NCBI RefSeq assembly: GCF_003991875.1
Contig: NZ_CP031423.1
Location: 1 to 64,000 of the forward strand
Direction of reading: 5' to 3'
Source of the DNA: Microbacterium lemovicicum
GTDB lineage: Bacteria > Actinomycetota > Actinomycetes > Actinomycetales > Microbacteriaceae
Length of the DNA: 64,000 nucleotides
The notes below the pieces were generated by a model. It was not told the origin of the DNA. It made no database searches and worked only from the letters and a program-made list of their open reading frames with translations. Positions 20,517 to 28,881 of the stretch are shown one piece after another. How positions within the stretch are numbered: position 1 is the first letter of the stretch; every line of letters starts with the position of its first letter. Made by a program: the position numbers and the translations under genes.

Positions 20517-21902
20517 TCAGCCGATCACCACCCGGGGTCGGCTGCGCACGACGTCGGAGATGCGCAGGAGGAAGGCCACGATGATCCAGTTGGCCACGAG
20601 TGACGAGCCGCCCGCGGCCAGGAACGGCGTCGTCAGACCGGTCAGGGGGATGAGGCGCGTGACGCCGCCGACCATGATGAAGACCTGCAGGGCGATCGTG
20701 AACGACAGCCCCGTCGCCAGCAGCTTGCCGAAGTCGTCCTGACCGGCGAGGCCGATGCGGACGCCGCGGCTCGCGAAGACCATGTACAGGCAGAGGATCG
20801 CGAAGACGCCGATGAGGCCGATCTCCTCGCCGAGGGCGGGGAGGATGTAGTCGCTCTCGGCGACCGGCGTGAGGTACGGCCGTCCCTGGCCGAGACCCGT
20901 GCCGATGAGGCCGCCCTGGGCGAGACCGAAGATGCCCTGGACGAGCTGGTAGCTCGGCCCGTCCATGCGGTCGGGGTTGAACGCGTCCAGCCAGTTGTCG
21001 AAGCGCGCGCCGACATACGGCAGCACGCGTGACGCGAGGAAGGCGCCGGCCGCCGCGAGCACGACGCCGATGACGACCCAGCTGGTCTTGCCGGTCGCGA
21101 CATAGAGCATCGCCACGAACATGCCGAAGATGAGCAGGCCGGTGCCGAGGTCGCGCTGCAGCACGATGATGCCGAGCGACACGAGCCACAGCACGAGCAG
21201 GGGGCCGAGCTCACGCGCGCGCGGCCAGGTCATGCCGAGGAAGCGCGTGCCGACGGACGACAGGCTCTCGCGCGTGCGGACGAGATAGCCGGCGAAGAAG
21301 ATGGCCAGCGCGATCTTGGCGAGCTCGCCGGGCTGGAACGAGAAGAAGCCCAGCGACACCCACACGTCGGCGTTCGCGTCGGTGCCGAGGCCCGGAACGA
21401 ACGGCAGCAGGAGCAGCCCGACGCCGATGAAGCCCGACACGTAGGTGTAGCGGAACAGCACGCGGTAGTTGCGCATCGCCACCACGACGATGATGGCCGC
21501 GACCACCGCGATGCCGGCCCAGGCCAGCTGCCGCGTGGAGAACGCGTTCCACCCGTGACGCCCGCCCGCGACATCCAATCGGTAGATCATCGCGATGCCG
21601 AGTCCGGTGAGCAGCGTGGCGATCGGGACGACGAACGAGTCGGCGTCGCGAGCCCGCAGGCGCAGCACGATGTGCAGGGCGATCACCAGCGCGGCCAGTC
21701 CGCCGCAGTAGATGAGGAACTTGGGGTCGATGACGCCCGCGGCGCCGAGCTGCACGAGAGCGACGGCCGAGGCGGTGATGACGAGGGCGAACACGAGCAG
21801 GCCGAGTTCGCGGTTGCGCTGGGTCTGCGGGCCGCGGATGCGGCGCAGCGCACGGACGACGGCGGTGTCGGTCGACACCTGTCCGGTCGAGGTCGCGGTC
21901 AT
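20517..21902 (-). CDS. rodA: SEDS peptidoglycan polymerase RodA/FtsW family
   Basis: 461-aa polytopic protein with about 12 predicted membrane segments. SEDS proteins polymerise lipid II into glycan strands; its partner is presumably the adjacent PbpA. Family landmarks include FQPGELAKIALAIFFAGYL and the extracellular SDYILPALGEEIGLIG, followed by GLTTPFLAAGGSSL. The ATG at 21902 overlaps the pstP stop by 1 nt. Gene order assigns it to elongation (RodA) rather than division (FtsW), as with Rv0017c. Confidence 0.94.
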   Translation of the reverse strand: MTATSTGQVSTDTAVVRALRRIRGPQTQRNRELGLLVFALVITASAVALVQLGAAGVIDPKFLIYCGGLAALVIALHIVLRLRARDADSFVVPIATLLTGLGIAMIYRLDVAGGRHGWNAFSTRQLAWAGIAVVAAIIVVVAMRNYRVLFRYTYVSGFIGVGLLLLPFVPGLGTDANADVWVSLGFFSFQPGELAKIALAIFFAGYLVRTRESLSSVGTRFLGMTWPRARELGPLLVLWLVSLGIIVLQRDLGTGLLIFGMFVAMLYVATGKTSWVVIGVVLAAAGAFLASRVLPYVGARFDNWLDAFNPDRMDGPSYQLVQGIFGLAQGGLIGTGLGQGRPYLTPVAESDYILPALGEEIGLIGVFAILCLYMVFASRGVRIGLAGQDDFGKLLATGLSFTIALQVFIMVGGVTRLIPLTGLTTPFLAAGGSSLVANWIIVAFLLRISDVVRSRPRVVIG

Positions 21903-23140
21903 CACTGTCCTCCTGAGGCGGTGTCGCGGAGGCGGTCGACGATGCTCCGCGCGTCGTCGAGGGACTGTGCGGTGATGGTGCCCTCCACGGTGCCGCGGGT
22001 GAAGGACGGCAGGTCCTCGAGGTCGATGCCGGTGTCTTCGTAGATCGACGACAGCGCGATCGGGCCGAGGTTCTGCTGCACGCCGCGGTAGATGGCCACG
22101 GTGCCGCGGTCGGCGCCGACGAAGAACCGCGTCTGGGTCCACTGGTAGGCGACGACCAGCCCCCCGATGAGGAGCGCGATGACGACGACGAGGCCGACGA
22201 TCCAGCCGATCCGCCGGCGACGGGCGCGGCGGCGGTCCTCCTCGATGAGCTCCTCGAGGAACTCGGCGGCGGGCTCGAAGTGAGTCGGCTCGTTGGCGGC
22301 CTGACGGTTCGGGTGCAGCCAGTTGCCGCGACCCGAGCGGGCGGCCGGCACCTCGATGCCCGTGGGGTTGGAGGCGGAGCCGACGATCGTGGGCGTGCCC
22401 GAGAAGAGCGGATGCTGCCCCCCGACGTCGACGATGACGATGGTGACGTTGTCGGGGGCACCGGCATCCAGAGCCTGGCGCAGAAGCGTGTCGGCGGTGC
22501 GACCGGGTGCGAGACCCTGCGCGAGCGCCTTGGCCGTGTGCGGGTCGTCGACGACGCCCGACAGCCCGTCGGAGCAGAGCAGCCAGCGGTCGCCGGGCTG
22601 CGTCGGCATGATGAACGTGTCGACCTCGGGGTCGGGGTCCATGTCGCCGAGCACGCGCATGAGCACCGAGCGGCGCGGGTGGTAGCGGGCCTCCTCCGGC
22701 GTGATGCGGCCGGAGTCGACGAGGCGCTGCACGAAGGTGTGGTCCGTCGTGATCTGCGTGAGGGCGTCGTCGCGGTAGAGGTAGACGCGGGAGTCGCCGA
22801 TGTGGGCGAGCACCGCGAAGCCGTCGACCATGATGAGGGCGCTGACGGTCGTGCCCATGCCCGCGAGCTCGGGGCGCACCGCCACGGTGTCGATGAGCTC
22901 GGTCGCGACGTCGCCGATCGCGTCCCTCAGCGCCGACTCCGCCTGGGCGGTGGAGCCGTAGGTGACGTCCAGGCTCTGCAGGCGTCCGATGGCGATGGAG
23001 GAGGCGACGTCGCCGCCGGCGTGGCCGCCCATGCCGTCGGCGACGGCGAACAGGTTCGATCCGGAGTACCCGGAGTCCTGGTTGTTGGAGCGCACCTTGC
23101 CGGTGTGCGAGATCGCGGCGCTCGAGCCCTGGAAGACCAT
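21902..23140 (-). CDS. pstP: PP2C-family Ser/Thr phosphatase PstP
   Basis: 412-aa transmembrane phosphatase that reverses PknA/PknB phosphorylation. The catalytic domain (about 1-240) has RSNNQDS, VADGMGGHAGG, LCSDGLSG and DNVTIVIVD, giving the metal-binding aspartates. A juxtamembrane Arg-rich stretch precedes one membrane segment (about 310-332). The extracytoplasmic tail of about 80 residues is predicted helical. It lies between fhaB (16-nt gap) and rodA (1-nt overlap). Confidence 0.95.
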   Translation of the reverse strand: MVFQGSSAAISHTGKVRSNNQDSGYSGSNLFAVADGMGGHAGGDVASSIAIGRLQSLDVTYGSTAQAESALRDAIGDVATELIDTVAVRPELAGMGTTVSALIMVDGFAVLAHIGDSRVYLYRDDALTQITTDHTFVQRLVDSGRITPEEARYHPRRSVLMRVLGDMDPDPEVDTFIMPTQPGDRWLLCSDGLSGVVDDPHTAKALAQGLAPGRTADTLLRQALDAGAPDNVTIVIVDVGGQHPLFSGTPTIVGSASNPTGIEVPAARSGRGNWLHPNRQAANEPTHFEPAAEFLEELIEEDRRRARRRRIGWIVGLVVVIALLIGGLVVAYQWTQTRFFVGADRGTVAIYRGVQQNLGPIALSSIYEDTGIDLEDLPSFTRGTVEGTITAQSLDDARSIVDRLRDTASGGQ

Positions 23141-23156
23141 GAGGAGGAGGTCGCCG

Positions 23157-23696
23157 CTACTTCCGCAGCTCGAAGGTCGTGGCGCCGACCTTGATGGGTG
23201 CGCCGACGGTCACCGGCACGGGCGAGGCGACGCGGGCGCCGTCGTGCCAGGTGCCGTTCGTGGAGTCGAGGTCCTGCACCATCCACTGGTCGCCCCACAG
23301 CACGAGGCGCGCGTGATGGCTCGAGGTGTAGTCGTCGCGGATGACCAGGCCCGACTCGCTCGAGCGCCCGATGGTGAGCGGCTCGGTGCCCAGCGGCAGC
23401 TCGAGCCCCGCCTTCGGTCCGCTGGTGATGACGATGCGCGACACGGTCGAGGTCGTCGCCATGCCGCCCTTGGCCTCGGACCGGGGGGCCTTCGCGGCGG
23501 CGACGGGCGCCACCGGTGCGGTCGCGCCGGCGCCCTTCGCGGCGGCAGGGGCGGGAGCGGCGGCGGCGGGCTCCGGCATCCGCCGCACCTTCACGCCGAA
23601 CAGGTCGGCGCGGAGCGAGTAGACGACGGCGAAGACGAACGCCCACAGCACCACGAGGAAGCCGATGCGCAGGAGGAGGAGGGTGAGTTCGCTCAT
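23157..23696 (-). CDS. fhaB: FHA domain protein FhaB/FipA type
   Basis: 179 aa. One N-terminal membrane segment (about 5-27) is followed by an Ala/Pro-rich linker (about 42-75) and a C-terminal FHA domain (about 95-175) with IGRSSES, SSHHARL and DSTNGT, the phosphothreonine-binding loops. In mycobacteria FhaB/FipA links PknA signalling to division. The ATG at 23696 overlaps fhaA by 4 nt. A longer reading to 24053 is antisense/shadow sequence inside fhaA in another frame. Confidence 0.93.
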   Translation of the reverse strand: MSELTLLLLRIGFLVVLWAFVFAVVYSLRADLFGVKVRRMPEPAAAAPAPAAAKGAGATAPVAPVAAAKAPRSEAKGGMATTSTVSRIVITSGPKAGLELPLGTEPLTIGRSSESGLVIRDDYTSSHHARLVLWGDQWMVQDLDSTNGTWHDGARVASPVPVTVGAPIKVGATTFELRK

Positions 23697-24433
23697 GACC
23701 GGAACCCTCCGTCGCGCATGTCGTAGGCGCGGGTGGCGTCGGCGGGCGAGGTGGTCGGCCGTGGCGGCGTGGCCTGGGCGATCACCCGGAAGACGATGTC
23801 GGTGCGGCCGATGGTGACGGTCGAATCCGGCTCGAGCGGCGCCTCGGTCACCTTGCGCCCGTTGAGCTGCGTGCCGTTGGTGGAGTTCATGTCGCGCACC
23901 ATGGCGCGCTCGCCGTCCCAGAGGATCTCGACGTGGCGGCGGCTCGTACCGGGGTCGGGGATCGTGATGTCCGCGTCGCTGCCGCGGCCGATCACGGTGC
24001 GCGACGCGGAGAGCGGATGACGCGCGCCGTCGATGTCGACGACGCCGCGCCACGCGACGCGGCCCTGCGCGGTCTCGGACTCGACCCGCAGCGTGCCGGT
24101 CGAGAGCGCGTCGTCGCGGGTGAGGGCGATGCTCACCGGACCGGCGAAGGAGTACCCCTGCGCCCGGGCGTGCTTCTGCACGAGCGCGTCGAGCTCGTCG
24201 CCGAGCGCCGGGCCGATGGTGCGCATCTTCTCGTCGTCGGCGGGGGAGAGGCGCACCGTGAACGTGTTGGGCGCGAGGATGCGGTCGCGACTGACGACGG
24301 CGGCCTTCTTGTCGAGCTCGCTGCGCAGCGCGGAGGCGATCTCGACAGGCTGGATGCCGCTGCGGAAGGTCTTCGCGAACGCGCTGTTGACGGCGCGCTC
24401 GAGTCCCTTCTCGAAGCTGTCAAGTAGTCCCAC
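23693..24433 (-). CDS. fhaA: FHA domain protein FhaA type (DUF3662-FHA)
   Basis: 246 aa. The N-terminal DUF3662 domain begins MGLLDSFEKGLERAVNSAFA and spans about 1-115; the FHA domain is at about 150-235 with IGRGSDADI, TSRRHVEI and MNSTNGT. FhaA in mycobacteria binds phosphorylated MviN/MurJ and regulates wall synthesis. Unlike M. tuberculosis FhaA (over 500 aa), the central linker is very short. First gene of the leftward wall/signalling operon; the promoter should lie in 24434-24600. Confidence 0.94.
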   Translation of the reverse strand: MGLLDSFEKGLERAVNSAFAKTFRSGIQPVEIASALRSELDKKAAVVSRDRILAPNTFTVRLSPADDEKMRTIGPALGDELDALVQKHARAQGYSFAGPVSIALTRDDALSTGTLRVESETAQGRVAWRGVVDIDGARHPLSASRTVIGRGSDADITIPDPGTSRRHVEILWDGERAMVRDMNSTNGTQLNGRKVTEAPLEPDSTVTIGRTDIVFRVIAQATPPRPTTSPADATRAYDMRDGGFRS

Positions 24434-24630
24434 GGGGCTCCTCAGGCAGGCGAAACAGTGCGGTGGTGCTCATCATCTCCGCTGCACAGCCGTTCCTCCG
24501 GCTCACATCGGTTCGAGCGCTCAGGGGTCTGGGCGTCCTGTGCAGTGTAGCCAGGCCCACGGGGACTTTCCTGGAGGCTGTCGCTCTCCCGGCTGCCCGG
24601 GCCCGCGGCATCCGGCGGGCATCGGGGGCG

Positions 24631-24659
24631 TCGAGAGGGCGCGGAGTGCGTGATATCCT
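24631..24659 (+). promoter_or_regulatory. Candidate tRNA-Leu promoter
   Basis: TCGAGA (24631-24636), a 17-nt spacer and TATCCT (24654-24659), 38 nt before tRNA-Leu. It resembles the candidate tRNA-Ile promoter (TTCGAG-18-TAAAGT). Inferred from pattern only. Confidence 0.4.
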
Positions 24660-24697
24660 CGGGAAGTTGAGTTCGGCGGTGCCCGCATCACCGACTC

Positions 24698-24784
24698 GCG
24701 CGAGTGGCGGAATAGGCAGACGCGCTGGCTTCAGGTGCCAGTGTCCGAAAGGACGTGGGGGTTCAACTCCCCCCTCGCGCACCA
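24698..24784 (+). tRNA. tRNA-Leu (CAG)
   Basis: An 87-nt class II tRNA including encoded CCA (24782-24784). Acceptor arms GCGCGAG/CTCGCGC pair fully. Anticodon stem CTGGC/GCCAG encloses loop TTCAGGT with CAG at 24732-24734. A long variable arm (TGTCCGAAAGGACG) and T-arm GGGGGTTCAACTCCCCC are present. Confidence 0.97.
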
Positions 24785-24788
24785 CCGT

Positions 24789-24818
24789 GAAAGGCCCCCG
24801 GGAGACCGGGGGCCTTTC
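24789..24818 (+). terminator. Terminator after tRNA-Leu
   Basis: A perfect 13-bp stem GAAAGGCCCCCGG / CCGGGGGCCTTTC with GAGA loop. The A-rich 5' and T-rich 3' arms would also work in the other direction, for the leftward pentapeptide-protein gene. Confidence 0.85.
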
Positions 24819-24847
24819 GCATGCCCGGCGGCGGCGCCGTCGGCCGC

Positions 24848-25510
24848 TCAGTCGCTGACGTCGATGCCGCGGTCTGCGGCGAGCAGCGGTGCCAGCTGGG
24901 CCAGCTGCGAGGAGGAGATGGTCGCTCCGCGCAGGGCGTTCAGTCCGGCGATGTCGCTCAGGTCCGCTCCGCGCAGGTCGACGTGCTGAAGGGTCGACTG
25001 CTCCACGAGGAGGCGCCCGATCCGCGTGCCCGGCGCGGCGAAGCGGGTGATCTTCGACTGGCCGACGTCGAGTTCGTCGATCATGCAGTCGGTGAAGGCG
25101 ACGTCCTGCAGGCTCGACCCGCGCAGATTGACGAAGCCGAGGCGGCAGTTCCGGAAGTGCACCCCGTTCCACGACGATTCGTACGCCTCGATCGATCCGG
25201 AACGGGAGGCGTCGACCTCGACGTCGCGCCACGTCCCGCGGGCCGTGGTCCAGATCGGCGCGTCGATGCCGGCCATCGCCAGCTCGGAGAGGTGCGCGTA
25301 CCGCAGGCCGAGCGTCGACGCGCGCAGGGCGCTCACGCGGCAGGCGGTCAGCTCGGCGCTCTCCAGATCCACCGCGTCGACCGAGATGTCGGTGAACGAC
25401 CGGCCTTCGAGGGACGCGCGCGGGCGGAGTTCGTCGCTGCGCCCGGGGGTGAGATCGTCGAGGACGAGCGGGTCGAACGATGGCGCGGTGAGGGTGGGAC
25501 GCTTCGGCAT
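24848..25510 (-). CDS. Pentapeptide-repeat-like protein
   Basis: 220 aa. From about residue 50 to the end, short segments recur with hydrophobic residues every fifth position, for example VHFRNCRLGFVNLRGSSLQD and LQHVDLRGADLSDI, the pattern of a right-handed beta-helix. Such proteins include gyrase-protecting DNA mimics (MfpA/Qnr), but the fold alone does not establish that; the repeats here are imperfect. No signal peptide. The ATG at 25510 is preceded by CAGGAG on the minus strand. Stands alone between tRNA-Leu and poxB. Confidence 0.75.
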   Translation of the reverse strand: MPKRPTLTAPSFDPLVLDDLTPGRSDELRPRASLEGRSFTDISVDAVDLESAELTACRVSALRASTLGLRYAHLSELAMAGIDAPIWTTARGTWRDVEVDASRSGSIEAYESSWNGVHFRNCRLGFVNLRGSSLQDVAFTDCMIDELDVGQSKITRFAAPGTRIGRLLVEQSTLQHVDLRGADLSDIAGLNALRGATISSSQLAQLAPLLAADRGIDVSD

Positions 25511-25694
25511 GGGGCTCCTGAATGGCTGCGGGCCGGCACGGGGGAACGAGCCTAGCCAGCCGCGGTCCGAGCTGCGGGCGTCGGGGTCGCGCCGTGCTCG
25601 TCTGACGCTCCGTGCGGGAACGCTGCAGAGGTGTCGACGATTCGCGTCAGGTGAGCTTCACCGGAACGCGGCGGTGGCGACCGCGGCGGCGGTG

Positions 25695-27428
25695 CTAGTT
25701 GAACAGGCGACGCCAGACGTTCGTGTCGGCCAGGTCGAGGAGCTCATCGCCGCGGCCGGAGAAGACGGTCCGCAGCGCGTAGAGGGCGAAGCCCTTCGCC
25801 TGCGCCACGGTGATCGACGGAGGGATGGTCAGCTCCTGACGGGCGACCACGACGTCGATGAGCGCCGGCCCCGGCTCGTCGAACGCGCGCTTCAGCGTGG
25901 CGGCGAGATCACTCGCCTTCTCCACGCGATAGCCCGCGATGCCCGACGCCTGCGCGATGGCCGCGAAGTCGGTCTCCACCAGATCCGTGCCGTAGGTGAC
26001 GGTGCCGGCGGCCTTCATCTCCAGCTCGACGAAGTTCAGGGACGAGTTGTTGAAGACGACGACCTTCACGGGCAGGTCGTTCTGGCGGATCGAGAGCAGC
26101 TCGCCCATCAGCATCGAGATCCCGCCGTCGCCGGCCAGCGCGATCACCTGGCGGTCCGGTGCGGCGGCCTGGGCGCCCAGAGCGTGGGGCACGGCGTTGG
26201 CCATCGACCCGTGGCTGAAGGAGCCGATGAGCCGCCGATCGGGGGTCATCCTCAGATAGCGGGCCGCCCACATCACCGGGGAGCCGACATCCGCGGTGTA
26301 GATCGCGTCCTCGGCGGAGAGCTCGTCGACGAGCTTCGCGACGTACTGCGGATGGATGGGCGACCGGCCGTCGTCGTTCGCCAGCTCGTCGAGCTGATGC
26401 CGTGTGGAGCGATAGTGCTTCAGGCTGTCCTTCAGGTGCGCGTCCGAACGCCCTGCTCGCACGAGCGGCGCGAGCGCCCGGGCCGTCTCGCCGACGTCGC
26501 CGACCAGGCCGAGGTCGATGGGCGTGCGGCGACCGAGCTGCTCGCCGCGGACGTCGACCTGGATGACCGTCGCCTTCTCGGGGTAGAACTCGCGGTACGG
26601 GAAGTCGGAGCCGAGAATCAGGAGGGCGTCGCAGCGCTCCATCGCCCGGTAGCCCGACGCGAAGCCCAGCAGGCCGGTCATCCCGACATCGAAGGGGTTG
26701 TCGTACTCGATGTGCTCCTTGCCGCGGAAGGCGTGCACGATCGGCGCCTGCAGGGCCTCGGCGAGGGCCATCACCTCGTCGTGCGAACCGGCGACGCCGG
26801 CCCCGGCGAGGATCGTGACGCTGCCCGCGTCGTTGAGCAGGCCGGCCGCCGCGGCGAGTTCGTCCTCGCTCGGCAGGACGCGCGGGCGGGTTGCCCGGAT
26901 CGGCGCCGAGGGCCGGCGCTTCGGGGCATCGCGGTGGAAGATGTCGCCGGGCACGACGACGACGGCCACACCGTTCTTCTCGACGGCGGTGCGCATCGCG
27001 GTCTCGAGCACCCAGGGGAGCTGCGCGGGGTCGCCGACCAGCTCGACGTAGTCGCTGCACTCGCGGAAGAGCTCCTGCGGGTGGGTCTCCTGGAAGTAGC
27101 TGCTCCCGATCTCCGCGCTCGGGATGTGCGAGGCGATGGCCAGGACCGGCACGCGGCTCCGCTGCGCGTCGAAGAGGCCGTTGATGAAGTGCAGGTTGCC
27201 CGGACCGCAGCTGCCCGCGACGACGGCGAGCTCGCCGGTGACATGCGCCTCGCCCGCGGCGGCGAACGCCGCCGCCTCCTCGTGGCGGACGTGCCTCCAC
27301 TCGAGCTCGCCGGAGCGGCGGATCGCGTCGGTGAAGCCGTTCAGCGAGTCCCCGGGCAGTCCCCACACGCGCGTCACCCCCGCGCGCACCAGGGTGTGGA
27401 CGAAGAGATCGGCGACGTTCTGACCCAT
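25695..27428 (-). CDS. poxB: Thiamine-diphosphate-dependent pyruvate dehydrogenase (quinone)/pyruvate oxidase
   Basis: 577 aa. It oxidatively decarboxylates pyruvate to acetate and CO2, passing electrons through FAD to quinone at the membrane. The N-terminal ThDP-binding domain starts MGQNVADLFVHTLVRAGVTRVWGLPGDSLN and includes the conserved Glu in VRHEEAAAFAA. The C-terminal ThDP motif runs GDGGISMLMGELL to FNNSSLNF (about 467-495). The ATG at 27428 lies 6 nt after TACGGT (27435-27440), a leaderless arrangement. Acetolactate synthase and other family members are alternatives, but overall sequence character favours PoxB. Confidence 0.9.
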   Translation of the reverse strand: MGQNVADLFVHTLVRAGVTRVWGLPGDSLNGFTDAIRRSGELEWRHVRHEEAAAFAAAGEAHVTGELAVVAGSCGPGNLHFINGLFDAQRSRVPVLAIASHIPSAEIGSSYFQETHPQELFRECSDYVELVGDPAQLPWVLETAMRTAVEKNGVAVVVVPGDIFHRDAPKRRPSAPIRATRPRVLPSEDELAAAAGLLNDAGSVTILAGAGVAGSHDEVMALAEALQAPIVHAFRGKEHIEYDNPFDVGMTGLLGFASGYRAMERCDALLILGSDFPYREFYPEKATVIQVDVRGEQLGRRTPIDLGLVGDVGETARALAPLVRAGRSDAHLKDSLKHYRSTRHQLDELANDDGRSPIHPQYVAKLVDELSAEDAIYTADVGSPVMWAARYLRMTPDRRLIGSFSHGSMANAVPHALGAQAAAPDRQVIALAGDGGISMLMGELLSIRQNDLPVKVVVFNNSSLNFVELEMKAAGTVTYGTDLVETDFAAIAQASGIAGYRVEKASDLAATLKRAFDEPGPALIDVVVARQELTIPPSITVAQAKGFALYALRTVFSGRGDELLDLADTNVWRRLFN

Positions 27429-27535
27429 GCGACCACCGTACGTCCGACGGGCGGCCGATCCCCTCGACGATTGTCGAGGTTCGGGAACCGCGTCGCGCAC
27501 GGATCCCGGAACGCCGGCACTCCGGATGCCGCGGC

Positions 27536-28195
27536 TCAGGGCTGCAGGCGCTCCAGGCTCCAGGGCTCATCCGCACCGGGGGTGCGGAAGAAGACGAGCC
27601 GGTCGTGCAGCCGCGACGTGCGGCCCTGCCAGAACTCGACGCGGAACGGCCGCACGCGGAAGCCGCCCCAGCGCTCGGGCCGGGGCACGTCGGAGCCCTC
27701 GGGATACTGCTGCTCGAGCTGCGCCACGCGTTCTTCGAGGTCCACACGGGAGCCGATGGGCCGGGACTGCTCGCTCGCCGTCCCCGCCACCCGGGAGCCG
27801 TGCGGCCGCGAGTACCAGTAGGCGTCGGACTCGGCGTCGTCGACGGGTGCGACCTCGCCGGTCACGATCACTTGACGATGAAGGCTGTACCAGGGGAAGA
27901 GCAGCGTGGCGATCGGGTGTGCGGCCAGGGCTCGGCCTTTGCGCGATGACTGGTCGGTGTAGAAGACGAAGCCCGTGTCGTCCACACCCCGCAGCAGCAC
28001 GGTGCGGCTCGAGGGGACGCCGTCCTCGCCGATCGTGCCGAGCACCATGGCGTTCGGCTCGTAGACATCGCGATCGGCCGCCTCGACGAGCCACGCTTCG
28101 AACTGGACGACGGGATCGGCCGCGATGCCGGCCTCTTCGAGGCGCTCCGCTCCGTAGTCGGTGTGGCGGGAGAGGGCGTCGCGGGGATCGGTCAC
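27536..28195 (-). CDS. pdxH: Pyridoxamine 5'-phosphate oxidase
   Basis: 219 aa. It oxidises pyridoxamine or pyridoxine 5'-phosphate to pyridoxal 5'-phosphate using FMN. Diagnostic stretches are PNAMVLGTI, PSSRTVLLRG, FVFYTDQSSRKGR (FMN phosphate binding), ATLLFPWYSLHRQV, and the C-terminal WGGFRVRPFRVEFWQGR ... RLHDR signature. The GTG at 28195 follows TAGGGT (28202-28207) by 6 nt, consistent with a leaderless mRNA. Monocistronic and divergent from the DHFR-like gene. Confidence 0.96.
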   Translation of the reverse strand: MTDPRDALSRHTDYGAERLEEAGIAADPVVQFEAWLVEAADRDVYEPNAMVLGTIGEDGVPSSRTVLLRGVDDTGFVFYTDQSSRKGRALAAHPIATLLFPWYSLHRQVIVTGEVAPVDDAESDAYWYSRPHGSRVAGTASEQSRPIGSRVDLEERVAQLEQQYPEGSDVPRPERWGGFRVRPFRVEFWQGRTSRLHDRLVFFRTPGADEPWSLERLQP

Positions 28196-28281
28196 ACGAT
28201 GACCCTAAACCGCTCCTGCGCGGCCGGGCCCGCCGTTAGCCTGGTGCGCGGCAGACGGAGAAGAAGCAGAGGAGAAGTGTC

Positions 28282-28848
28282 ATGCGGCAGCTCATCGTGA
28301 CGGGATTCATGTCGACGGACGGGGTCATGCAGGGACCCGGCGGCGACGAGGGGTGGCGCAACGACGGCTGGACCTTCAAGGCCGTCGACTTCGACCCGAG
28401 CGCGTACGAGATCAAGGGGCGCGAGCAGGGGGAGGCGACGGCGCTGCTGCTCGGGCGCCGCAGCTACGAGCTCTTCGCGCCCGTGTGGCCGGGCATGGTC
28501 GACGACTTCGCCGGCTACAACGCGATGCCGCGCTACGTGGTCTCGCGCACGCTGGAGACGGACGACGACCGCTGGCCCGCGACCGTGCTGCGCTCGCTGG
28601 ACGACGTCCGCGCGCTCAAGGAGACCGAGGGCGGCCCTATCCTCGTGCAGGGCAGCGCCGAGCTCGGAGCCGCTCTCGCGGACGCCGATCTCGTCGACCG
28701 CTACCACCTGCTGGTCTTCCCCGTGCTGCTGGGTGCGGGCAAGCGCTTCTTCAGCACCGCCGACCGCGACTGGGTCAGGCTGTCGCTGGTGGAGCACGCG
28801 GTGTATCCGAACGGCGTCCAGAAGCAGGTGTTCGACGTCATCCGCTGA
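28282..28848 (+). CDS. Dihydrofolate-reductase-like (RibD C-terminal family) protein
   Basis: 188 aa, DHFR/RibD-C fold. It begins MRQLIVTGFMSTDGVMQGPG, contains LLGRRSYELFAPVWP (about 50-65) and YVVSRTLE, and has the Gly-rich ILVQGSAELGAAL loop near 117. Proteins of this type are common stand-alone reductases of unknown substrate; true folate reduction is not implied. The ATG is preceded by AGAGGAGAAG. A candidate -10 TAGCCT is at 28236-28241. Confidence 0.88.
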   Translation: MRQLIVTGFMSTDGVMQGPGGDEGWRNDGWTFKAVDFDPSAYEIKGREQGEATALLLGRRSYELFAPVWPGMVDDFAGYNAMPRYVVSRTLETDDDRWPATVLRSLDDVRALKETEGGPILVQGSAELGAALADADLVDRYHLLVFPVLLGAGKRFFSTADRDWVRLSLVEHAVYPNGVQKQVFDVIR

Positions 28849-28881
28849 CCCGGACGGGCGGCCGCTCGCTACGGTGGTGCC

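Noticed and set aside
24848..25510. Qnr/MfpA-type quinolone-protection protein
   Set aside because: The pentapeptide pattern is present but irregular, and nothing else links it to gyrase protection; called only pentapeptide-like.
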